A stretch of DNA of 34,297 nucleotides from the NCBI GenBank assembly GCA_035651635.1, contig DASRFK010000299.1, positions 1 to 34,297 on the forward strand. The letters are read 5' to 3'. This DNA is from JANXQE01 sp035651635 (GTDB lineage: Bacteria; Verrucomicrobiota; Verrucomicrobiia; Limisphaerales; UBA8199). A program made the position numbers and the translations under genes. This document shows, in pieces, positions 16,645 through 25,091 of the stretch (position 1 is the stretch's first letter; each line of letters starts with the position of its first letter). A model generated the notes under the pieces. That model was not told the origin of the DNA and did not search any database. It saw only the letters and a program-made list of their open reading frames with translations.

Positions 16645-16766
16645 AGCATGTTTTAAAACAGCAGCTTGGTCGCGGGCGCCTGGGTTTGGAGTCCCGCGCT
16701 CAGGCGGTTCGGCGCCCGGCCGCCTAAAGGCGGGACTCCCAAACCGAATTCTAAAGCACTTTCTTA
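16642..16766. repeat. MITE-like palindromic element, copy B
   Basis: 125 bp, same orientation as copy A, bounded by TA (16642-16643 and 16765-16766). The core arms are GGAGTCCCGC (16688-16697) and GCGGGACTCC (16730-16739). The left end is TTAGAGCATGTTTTAAAA (from 16641) and the right end GAATTCTAAAGCACTTTCTTA. It sits between the ThuA-like stop and the Sel1 gene start, only 8 bp before the latter. Confidence 0.8.
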
Positions 16767-16774
16767 GCGGGTCG

Positions 16775-18421
16775 ATGCCTTCAAGGCAGGGGCACTTGCT
16801 TTGGGCGTTGGGTTTGTTTTTTCTGGTCTCTTTTCTTGTTGTTCCCGGTGATGCCCAAACCCGGCTTCCGGTGGCGATTGCCGAAACCAGCGTCGGTTCC
16901 AACGTGGGTGATGACTTGCGCGATGCCTGGCTCGGCATTGCTGCCGCCACGAACTCCTGGGCTCTAGCAATCCGCGGGCAGCCGCAATGGGAGCAGGTCC
17001 GCAAAGCCACCATTCCTGAAACGATCAAACTGGCTCAAACGGGAGTCGCCGTAGCCCAACTGCGCCTGGCTTATGGTTACTTCGCCGGTGACGGTCTCGA
17101 GCGCGACTATTCACAAGCGGTTTCGTGGTCCAATAAGGCCGCTGAGGCCGGACTCGCTCCGGCTCAATTCCTTTTAGGCATCGCGTACCTGAACGGTTTG
17201 GGTGTGCCGCAAAACTTTGAAACTGCGGTCGAGCACCTCAATCAGGCCGCGGAGCAGGGGTTCGCCGGCGCGGAGTTTCAGCTGGGCTTGTGTTATTTGC
17301 GCGGCGGCCCCGGGATCAACCAGGCTCCGGCCAGGGGAATCAAATGGCTGACCCGCGCCGCCGAACAAGGCAAACCGAACGCCCAGCAGTTCCTGGCCTG
17401 GTGTTATGCCTCCGGGACTGGTGTGAATGAAGATCCGGCTCAGGCGCTGGCGTGGTGCCGCCGCGCGGCCGAGCAAGAGCTGCCTACAGCCGAGGATTTT
17501 CTGGGCATGTTTTGCGCCAGTGGTTATGGGTCCACTCAGGATTGGGCCCAAGCCGTCACCTGGTTCCGCAGGGCGGCCGAGCGCGGGCTCGCCACGGCTC
17601 AGATTCACCTGGCGCAGTGCTATGCCAATGGGCGCGGGGTCGATAAAAGTCCGGCCAAGGCTTGGATCTGGTGGCGTGCGGCGGCCGACCAGGGATATCC
17701 CACCGCGCAGTTTCACGCCGGCCTCTGCCGCTTCGAGGGCTCGGGCACACCCCAGGATTTCCCCGCCGCAGTGGACTGGTTCCAGAAAGCGGCCCGCCAG
17801 CATCACGTCGGCGCACAGCTCTATCTGGGGCTTTGTTACTGGAAAGGTTACGGCGTTACCGTCGAGACCGAACAAGCTCAAAAGTGGTGGCGCGAAGCCG
17901 CCCTTCACGGGATCGCCTTGCGGCCCGCTGAACTGGGCGATGGCGATGCCGACATCGAGAAATGGTGGCAAGACGTCGCCGACCAGGCTAATCCGCGGCT
18001 CCAATGTTGTCTGGCTGAGTTCTACAAGCTCGGACAAGGCGTTCCCCAAAGCGACGCCAAGGCTCTGAAATGGTACAACAAGGCGGCGGCGGCAGGTGAT
18101 GTCGCGGGTCTGCAGGCCGCCGCCTGGCTCCTGGCTACTTCCCCCAATACCGAGCTGCGGGACGGCCGCACCGCCATCGACCTCGCGAAAAAAGCTGCCG
18201 TCCTGAGCAAGCACAGAGACCCGCGCACGCTCGATATCCTGGCAGCCGCCTACGCCGAGACCGCGCAGTTCGGCAAAGCGATTTCAACCGAAAAAGACGC
18301 CATCGCTCTCACGCAGGAGGACGACGAAAAAAAAGAGTACCAGTCCCGGCTGAAACTCTACCAGGCGCGCTCGCCCTTTCGCGTCCTGGAAAACCCATTC
18401 CAGCAGCCGCAGATGGAATAG
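16775..18421 (+). CDS. Secreted Sel1-like (TPR) repeat protein
   Basis: 548 residues. An N-terminal hydrophobic segment (LLWALGLFFLVSFLVVPGDAQ) acts as a signal peptide with cleavage near DAQ. Eight Sel1 repeats follow, roughly residues 90-380, each with an A-Q/E-x3-L-G/A-x2-Y core and a G-x-G turn (AQFLLGIAYLNGLGV, AEFQLGLCYLRG, AQIHLAQCYANGRGV, AQLYLGLCYWKGYGV), then a ninth degenerate one (LQCCLAEFYKLGQGV). The C-terminus holds a TPR-like helix pair (TAIDLAKKAAVLSKHRDPRT). Sel1 repeats are scaffolds for protein binding, here presumably in the periplasm; the partner is unknown. The frame is open back to 16616 through repeat B, but that part is repeat sequence, so I start at the first ATG beyond it. 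Confidence 0.85.
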   Translation: MPSRQGHLLWALGLFFLVSFLVVPGDAQTRLPVAIAETSVGSNVGDDLRDAWLGIAAATNSWALAIRGQPQWEQVRKATIPETIKLAQTGVAVAQLRLAYGYFAGDGLERDYSQAVSWSNKAAEAGLAPAQFLLGIAYLNGLGVPQNFETAVEHLNQAAEQGFAGAEFQLGLCYLRGGPGINQAPARGIKWLTRAAEQGKPNAQQFLAWCYASGTGVNEDPAQALAWCRRAAEQELPTAEDFLGMFCASGYGSTQDWAQAVTWFRRAAERGLATAQIHLAQCYANGRGVDKSPAKAWIWWRAAADQGYPTAQFHAGLCRFEGSGTPQDFPAAVDWFQKAARQHHVGAQLYLGLCYWKGYGVTVETEQAQKWWREAALHGIALRPAELGDGDADIEKWWQDVADQANPRLQCCLAEFYKLGQGVPQSDAKALKWYNKAAAAGDVAGLQAAAWLLATSPNTELRDGRTAIDLAKKAAVLSKHRDPRTLDILAAAYAETAQFGKAISTEKDAIALTQEDDEKKEYQSRLKLYQARSPFRVLENPFQQPQME

Positions 18422-18422
18422 C

Positions 18423-18872
18423 TCAAAATCCTTTAGTGCCGCTCTGCTTATAAATATCCGGCCTGTGAACGGACATAAAATGTTCGGGATTAGTCAGCGG
18501 GCGAAAACCGAATCGAGCATAAAGTCCGTGCGCATCCTTGGTGGCCAATAAAATCCGCCGCAATCCCTGCAATCGCGGATGATCGACCACCGCCTGGATC
18601 AGTTGCTTGCCGATGCCCTTCCCGCGATGCTCCTCGACGACGAATACATCGGCCAAATAGGCAAAGCTAGCAAAGTCTGAAACAATCCGGGCAAAGCCAA
18701 CTTGCCGTCCGGCCACGAATGCACCGAAGCAAAGGGAATTCTCAATACACTGTTCCACCACCTTGCGCGGAATGCCCCGCGCCCAATAGGACGTGCTTAG
18801 AAACTGATGGATCAGCGCCACGTCCAGGCGCTGGCGGTCCGTCGAAATTTCGCATGAGGCGGATTCATTCAT
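18423..18872 (-). CDS. GNAT-family N-acetyltransferase
   Basis: 149 residues, a complete single GNAT domain. The acetyl-CoA pyrophosphate loop is visible as VVEEHRGKGIGKQLIQAVVDH (R/Q-x-x-G-x-G type) after the beta-4 strand FAYLADVF, and the end has DAHGLYARFGFRPLTNPEHF. The EHFM...RPDIY ending matches small bacterial acetyltransferases of unknown substrate. It is convergent with the Sel1 gene, with one base between the stop codons and no visible terminator. The ATG at 18870-18872 is the start. Confidence 0.9.
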   Translation of the reverse strand: MNESASCEISTDRQRLDVALIHQFLSTSYWARGIPRKVVEQCIENSLCFGAFVAGRQVGFARIVSDFASFAYLADVFVVEEHRGKGIGKQLIQAVVDHPRLQGLRRILLATKDAHGLYARFGFRPLTNPEHFMSVHRPDIYKQSGTKGF

Positions 18873-18954
18873 AGTCCTGATCTTCTGCGGGGCGCTCTTG
18901 CACCGGTCCTTAGGAGTCCGACAAGTTCACTGCAGTCGCTGCAATTCCTCGGCT

Positions 18955-19812
18955 TCAATAGAAAATCGACGGAATAAAACCGGCGGCCGGCTCGTTGTAC
19001 AAGCCGACGCTCATCAAAGTCATCGGTTGGACCACGCGCAGGCCCTTTTCGAGGCACCAGCGGAACAAATCGGCGTTCCTGGCGGGCAGCAAAAATCCCG
19101 GACCCGCGAAACCGGACGCGGCACCGATTAGCGCCTTCAGCTCGTGATTGCTCTCGCCAACAGAATGGCCAAAGAAGCCCATCACAGACGCGTAACCTGT
19201 GATCCGCCCATCGTGCTCAACCACCGTCGCGGTCCCTTGCCCGATGGCATCGCGCAGTTCACCGGCGCGGTCGTGCCCGTGCACCTCGCGGCAAATGCGG
19301 CTGCACGCGTCTATGTCGGCCAAAGCCGCGGGTCGTACCACGTAACCGGGAAAGGTAAGCCCCAGCGCGCTGCCCTGCATGCAGGCCAGCGGTTCCCGAA
19401 CCTCGAATCCCAACTTGGTGTATAACGAGAGCGAACGGCTATGGAAGGCGGCCTGGATCAGCCGCACTCCCGGGGCCTTGTCTTCCTCCGCGCGCGTCAT
19501 CACCGCCTCCATGAGCCGTCGTCCGACGGATCTATTCTGTGCCGACGGATCGACGGTGATCGGCCCCACGCCGCGAATCGCATCGCGCTGGTCCATAACA
19601 TTGCTTCCAACAATCCTGCCATCGAGCTCCGCAACAACGCCATAAAAGCCAGGATGCGAAAAAATCATGCGCAACAATCCAATCGCCATCTCGGGCGCGG
19701 GGATGTCCGGCGGAAAATTGTGCGCCTTGGAAATTGCGGTAAAAGCCTGCCAGCAGATTTTGCCGCAGACCTCGGCATCGTCCGCCGTTGCGCTGCGAAG
19801 CTGAAGTCCCAT
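18955..19812 (-). CDS. Double-domain GNAT acetyltransferase
   Basis: 285 residues from ATG 19810-19812. The first GNAT domain covers about residues 1-145 (LRSATADDAEVCGKICWQAF, VDPSAQNRSVGRRLMEAVM, LSLYTKLGFEVREPL). The second, about 150-285, begins YVVRPAALADIDACSRICRE and contains a more divergent Acetyltransf_18-like half (FLLPARNADLFRWCLEKGL, then MTLMSVGLYNEP). Related double-GNAT proteins occur in soil bacteria, with unknown substrates. The frame is open to 19965, but the added 51 residues lack domain features, and MGLQLRSATADDAEV is the usual beginning. It is followed in the same direction by the single-domain GNAT gene 82 bp away. Confidence 0.85.
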   Translation of the reverse strand: MGLQLRSATADDAEVCGKICWQAFTAISKAHNFPPDIPAPEMAIGLLRMIFSHPGFYGVVAELDGRIVGSNVMDQRDAIRGVGPITVDPSAQNRSVGRRLMEAVMTRAEEDKAPGVRLIQAAFHSRSLSLYTKLGFEVREPLACMQGSALGLTFPGYVVRPAALADIDACSRICREVHGHDRAGELRDAIGQGTATVVEHDGRITGYASVMGFFGHSVGESNHELKALIGAASGFAGPGFLLPARNADLFRWCLEKGLRVVQPMTLMSVGLYNEPAAGFIPSIFY

Positions 19813-20187
19813 GCCCGATGGTGGCCTGCCTGGCAATTCACGGTCAAGAAAGAGCTGGTGGAACGCGGCTGATAGGAATTTGCTTATTTGACGGCGGCAC
19901 GTACTTGACCCTCCGCGGGTGAAGTTTGCCGCTTGAGTGCGCTGTGGGGAGTAAGCGATATACATGTCGATAACAAAGCATCGCTACTGATACGGGTTTT
20001 CGTGCGTTAGGTTTTGTACGGCCTGGCTAACTGCTGAGATGAAACTACGAATCGCGGTCCCCTGGCGTTCGAGAGATTGGGCGGATACCCTACTGACAGA
20101 ATCGCCCTCGTTGCCAACAATGTGCGTATGAAGACGTCCGGGAAAGAGTATTTCCGGAACAATAACCCTTGTGCCAGTGATTGAGCC
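19813..20187. other. Intergenic region before the permease gene
   Basis: About 375 bases between divergent genes. I see no gene, no strong hairpin and no known repeat. The matching ATP-binding cassette and membrane-fusion genes expected before a MacB-type permease are not here. Confidence 0.4.
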
Positions 20188-21408
<1,221 letters not shown>

Positions 21409-21674
21409 TCGTGCCCCAACAGGCACCTGCGGAGCGCTATCCGCAATTTTCGGCATGTTCTGCGCACGGTAACGCCGCGGGCCGGGCGGCTCAATCTGAT
21501 CGAACTCGAATATGGCGTTGCCCTCCGCGCAGCCGAGTTGCGCTGGGTCAAACAGATCCTGAAGGAACTGCGCGCCGGCAAGCTCACTTGGAACCCGGAA
21601 AGCATAAGGAAATTCGCCGCGAACTTTTTCACGACGTGTCTGCCCGCTTCAACGGCTGCCACCTGTTCACATCC
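21409..21674 (+). pseudogene. Coding-like remnant after the permease stop
   Basis: The frame of the permease continues past its TAG without another stop until 21677-21679. It includes a protein-like stretch: LNLIELEYGVALRAAELRWV followed by KQILKELRAGKLTW. It has no good start codon and is probably the C-terminal piece of a lost gene. I do not recognise the parent family with confidence. Confidence 0.3.
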
Positions 21675-22746
21675 ATGAATCCATCGACCGTCCCGGGTCC
21701 AATACTCTCTGCAACTAACCCGCCGGCTTCCGCTCGCTCCGGACCGCGCCTGCGCTTTCCGTTCGTCTGCCTGGCCTTGTTTTGGCTTTTCACCATGGGA
21801 AGCGGAGCCTTCGATAAGCCGTACTTCGTGGGCTTCATGCTCGCGTTGGCCTTCTCCGGGCTCGCAATCCTCTTGTTCTTTGGATGGTGGTGGTTCAATC
21901 GCGGCTTAAGTCTCTGGGAGAAGCTGGCCGGTTTTTCACTGCTCGTTCTGGAATTGGTTCTGGCCGGCAGATTCGCTCATCGTTCGGTCACGATGTTCAC
22001 CCTGTGGATGATCGGGGTTCCGGTTGTCGCCAGCCTCATCGTGGGGAAAGAGTTTGCTGGCCTATCGTATCGGCTCAGGTGAGTTGGCGTGGACCGCGCC
22101 GGCCGGCACGAGCAGTTACAGCTCGCCACAGCTCAGCCTGTTGCACGGTGTGCCTCAGTGTCTCATGTTGCACGACGCCGGGTTGACTTCTTTTGATATT
22201 TCGACTGGGAAAAAGCTTTGGGAAAGTGGCGTGGCGATGAAAGGAGCGCCGCGTTGCGGTCAGCCGCGCTTGCTGGACGGCAACCGGCTTCTGGTTGCCG
22301 CTTTGGGCGGATTGGGTTGTTCGCTCATCGAGGTCTCAACTAATAACGATAAGTGGATTGTGAGCGAAAAGTGGGATTCTAAGGATCTTAAGCCTGCGTT
22401 CCCTGATTTCGTTGTTCAGAATGGCCATGCCTACGGTTTCGACATCGGCATGTTTTGCTGTCTTAATCTGTCGGATGGCAAACGGACCTGGAAAGAAGGC
22501 CGTTACGGACGGGGCGAAGTCATGCTCTTGCGCGATCAAGGTCTCTTGCTGGTTTCGTCCGAGACCGGTGAACTCATCCTGCTGGCCGCGGACCCGGCAA
22601 GCCACCACGAGCTCGGGCGTTTCCAGGCGCTGCAAGGTAAAACCTGGAATCATCCTGTTGTGCGAGGAGATCGCATTTACCTGCGCAATGCCCAGGAATT
22701 GGCATGCTTCTCTGCAACCCCTAAGTTCACTACTGTCGCGCGGTAA
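21675..22746 (+). pseudogene. Decayed PQQ-like beta-propeller protein (internal deletion plus frameshift)
   Basis: Two incomplete pieces in different frames make up this locus. The first (ATG 21675 to stop 22082) has a soluble N-terminus and membrane helices (FPFVCLALFWLFTMGSGAF, FVGFMLALAFSGLAILLFFG). The second, in another frame to 22746, is the C-terminal half of a PQQ-like propeller: SLLAYRIGSGELAW, TSFDISTGKKLWE, LNLSDGKRTWKEGRYGRGE, GKTWNHPVVRGDRIYLRNAQ. Intact relatives, as I recall them, have the same membrane start and this same end with about 200 residues of propeller between them. The frames cross at about 22040-22060, where VASLIVGKE is followed in the other frame by SLLAYRIG. The simplest reading is a deletion with a frameshift; an assembly error is possible. 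Confidence 0.65.
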
Positions 22747-22819
22747 TGAGGGGGAAGGTTAGCCACCAGCAACAAATGGAAATTGGCAACCCTTCCAAGC
22801 TTCCCTATCCTGCAAGCTA

Positions 22820-23569
22820 GTGGAAAGTATTTTGGCAAAGGCTTTGGGACAGGACTCGGGCCAGCTGGCAGTGGCCGAGAAGCGTGACTTGCTCGAGCGC
22901 CTGCTGGCGCGCCTGGCGCACGAGATTCGAAATCCGCTGAGCTCGCTCGATATCCATGTGCAATTGCTCCAGGAAGACCTGGGTAGCCTGGCACCGACTC
23001 TGCGTGGACAATTATCTCCCCGCCTGGAAATCATTCGCGGCGAGTTGCATCGGCTCGAAAGCGTCGTGGACCATTTCTTGCGCCTGGCCGGCCCCTCGGA
23101 ACTCAATCTCGAGCCGGTCGAAATGCCGCGCGTTCTAAACCACGTCTGTGATTTGCTGCGTCCGGAAGCTTCGGCTCGCCGGATCGAATTAGCGACACAA
23201 ATCGAGCCACAATTGCCCACCCTTTCTGCCGATCCGGTTCGATTGACACAAGCTCTGATGAACCTGGTGATTAACGCAATGCAGGCGGTAGAACAAGGCG
23301 GCCGGATAGAAGTGACCGCCGCCTTAGCCGAACGCGCGATGATCATAAAGGTCAGCGACACCGGCCCCGGCATACCGGCCGAGAAAGTCGGTTCCATCTT
23401 CGATCCGTACTTCACCACCAAAACCGAAGGCAGCGGCTTGGGATTATGGATTGCGCAGCAGATCGTCACCGCCCATGGCGGCAGCATCCAGGCCCAGAAC
23501 GGTGCGGCGGGTGGCGCTGTTTTTGTCGTAGCCTTGCCGCTGGAACGCGCGCCGATGGCTCATGGATAA
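22820..23569 (+). CDS. Soluble two-component histidine kinase
   Basis: 249 residues, with only about 20 residues before the dimerisation domain and no membrane segment. Seen: H-box ARLAHEIRNPLSSLD with the phosphorylated H34, N-box LMNLVINAMQA (N152), G1 DTGPGIP (180-186), F-box FDPYFTTK and G2 GSGLGL (204-209). It therefore has the full catalytic core but no sensor domain, and must get its signal through a partner or through the N-terminus. The GTG at 22820 is the start; upstream the frame is open only to 22763 and has no ATG. It overlaps the NtrC-type regulator gene by 8 bp, so the two form a cognate pair similar to NtrB/NtrC or AtoS/AtoC. Confidence 0.92.
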   Translation: MESILAKALGQDSGQLAVAEKRDLLERLLARLAHEIRNPLSSLDIHVQLLQEDLGSLAPTLRGQLSPRLEIIRGELHRLESVVDHFLRLAGPSELNLEPVEMPRVLNHVCDLLRPEASARRIELATQIEPQLPTLSADPVRLTQALMNLVINAMQAVEQGGRIEVTAALAERAMIIKVSDTGPGIPAEKVGSIFDPYFTTKTEGSGLGLWIAQQIVTAHGGSIQAQNGAAGGAVFVVALPLERAPMAHG

Positions 23570-24959
23570 ATCGAAAATCAAGATCCTGGTCGTCGACGAC
23601 GAGCAAGGCCTATGCGCCGGCATTCAGGAAGCCCTGCGGCGTGAAGGTTATTTGGTCGAGGCGACAACCGAGGCGGTCAATGCACTCAAGCTCGCCCGGG
23701 AACGGCTCTATAACCTGGTAATTTCGGATTTGAAAATGCCGGGCCTGAGCGGCCTGGAGCTGATGCAACAGGTCCGGGCGCAACATCGCGACACTCTATT
23801 CATCCTCATGACGGCTTACGGCACGGTTGAGACTGCCGTCGAAGCTATGAAACAAGGCGCTTACGATTATCTTCCCAAGCCGCTGGACATGAAACGGCTT
23901 CGGGTGTTGGTCCAGAAGTGCCTCGAGTTCCAGGCGGTCGTTGCCGAAAATAACGAGCTGCGTTTGCGCCTCAACACCCGCTCGGATCCGAATCTGCTCG
24001 TGGGCGAAAGCGAACCGATGCGCGCGGTCGCTCGATTGATCGAGGAAGTCGCCAACAGCGATGTCACTGTGATGATCGAGGGCGAAAGCGGTACCGGCAA
24101 AGAAATCGTTGCGCGCTCGATTCACGTCCAGAGTGCCCGACGCGAGCGCCCGTTCATTTCGGTGAATTGCGCGGCCCTCGCGGAGCAATTGCTCGAAGCG
24201 GAGCTCTTTGGCCACGTTAAAGGCGCATTTACTGGAGCGATTGCCAACAAGCCCGGCCGGTTTCAACTGGCCGACGGCGGAACCCTTTTTCTGGATGAAA
24301 TTGGGGATCTTTCGCCCAAAGGGCAGGGGGACCTCTTGCGCGTGCTCGAAGACGGGGCCTTCCGCATGGTCGGCGGTTCCGAATTGATCCATGCGGATGT
24401 CCGCGTCATCGCCGCCACCAACAAAAATCTCCAGGACGCCGTGCGCGATGGAAAATTTCGCGAGGACCTTTTTTACCGGCTCCAGATTGTGCCCATCGCG
24501 ATGCCGCCGCTACGCGAGCGACCCGAGGATATCCCGCTGCTGGTGGATAAGTTCTTTGAAGATTTGAGCGCCAAACATAAACGGCGGCGCAAACGCATGT
24601 CAGTCGATGCTCTCCAGGCTTGTCAGCGTTTTCCGTGGCCCGGCAATGTCCGCCAGTTGCGCAACACCGTCGAGCGGTTGGTTATCACGTGCCGTGAGAC
24701 CGTGGTGGATGTGGGCCATCTGCCTGATTTCCTGCGCGACTACGAGCGCAACTCGACGACATTTACTGTACGCCCAGGGACCCCTCTGGCCGAAGTGGAG
24801 AAAACGCTTATTAAGCAGACCCTGACTCATGTGACCAGCAACCGCGAAGAAGCCGCCAGGGCCCTCGGCATCAGCCGCCGCGCCTTACAATATAAATTAA
24901 AAGAGTACGGTCTCTTACAGGAATCTGAGCGTCCATCTGCTCTCCCAAACGAGCTCTGA
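23562..24959 (+). CDS. NtrC-family sigma-54-dependent response regulator
   Basis: 465 residues in three domains. The receiver is residues 5-120 (acidic pair D12/D13, phospho-acceptor D56 in VISDLKMPG, conserved Lys in YLPKPLDM). The AAA+ sigma-54 interaction domain is about 145-385, with Walker A GESGTGKE (from about 174), the GAFTGA loop (221-226) that contacts sigma-54, and Walker B GGTLFLDEIGDL. A Fis-type helix-turn-helix forms the C-terminus (NREEAARALGISRRALQYKL). It activates -24/-12 promoters when phosphorylated by the kinase encoded just upstream. Targets are unknown, and I found no convincing -24/-12 site next to it. The ATG at 23562 lies inside the last codons of the kinase gene. 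Confidence 0.95.
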   Translation: MDKSKIKILVVDDEQGLCAGIQEALRREGYLVEATTEAVNALKLARERLYNLVISDLKMPGLSGLELMQQVRAQHRDTLFILMTAYGTVETAVEAMKQGAYDYLPKPLDMKRLRVLVQKCLEFQAVVAENNELRLRLNTRSDPNLLVGESEPMRAVARLIEEVANSDVTVMIEGESGTGKEIVARSIHVQSARRERPFISVNCAALAEQLLEAELFGHVKGAFTGAIANKPGRFQLADGGTLFLDEIGDLSPKGQGDLLRVLEDGAFRMVGGSELIHADVRVIAATNKNLQDAVRDGKFREDLFYRLQIVPIAMPPLRERPEDIPLLVDKFFEDLSAKHKRRRKRMSVDALQACQRFPWPGNVRQLRNTVERLVITCRETVVDVGHLPDFLRDYERNSTTFTVRPGTPLAEVEKTLIKQTLTHVTSNREEAARALGISRRALQYKLKEYGLLQESERPSALPNEL

Positions 24960-25091
24960 TCTTCCCGTTGCTTCCCTCGGCCCCGCGGTTCAATCAACGC
25001 AAATATCTGGTTAGCGCGCGAATGTGACAAGGCCGTTCGTCATGTCGAAATTGCATTGAACGTCAACCCTTAATCCGCTATAGGTCTTCTC

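Noticed and set aside
16616..16774. N-terminal extension of the Sel1-repeat protein
   Set aside because: The frame is open but it is entirely the ThuA gene end plus repeat copy B; the signal peptide begins only after ATG 16775.
17174..18214. 346-codon minus-strand frame
   Set aside because: Antisense to the Sel1-repeat gene; its apparent internal repetition only mirrors the Sel1 repeats.
22024..22082. Programmed frameshift in the PQQ-propeller gene
   Set aside because: No slippery heptamer or downstream structure stands out, and about 200 residues of the propeller are missing, so a frameshift alone would not restore the protein.
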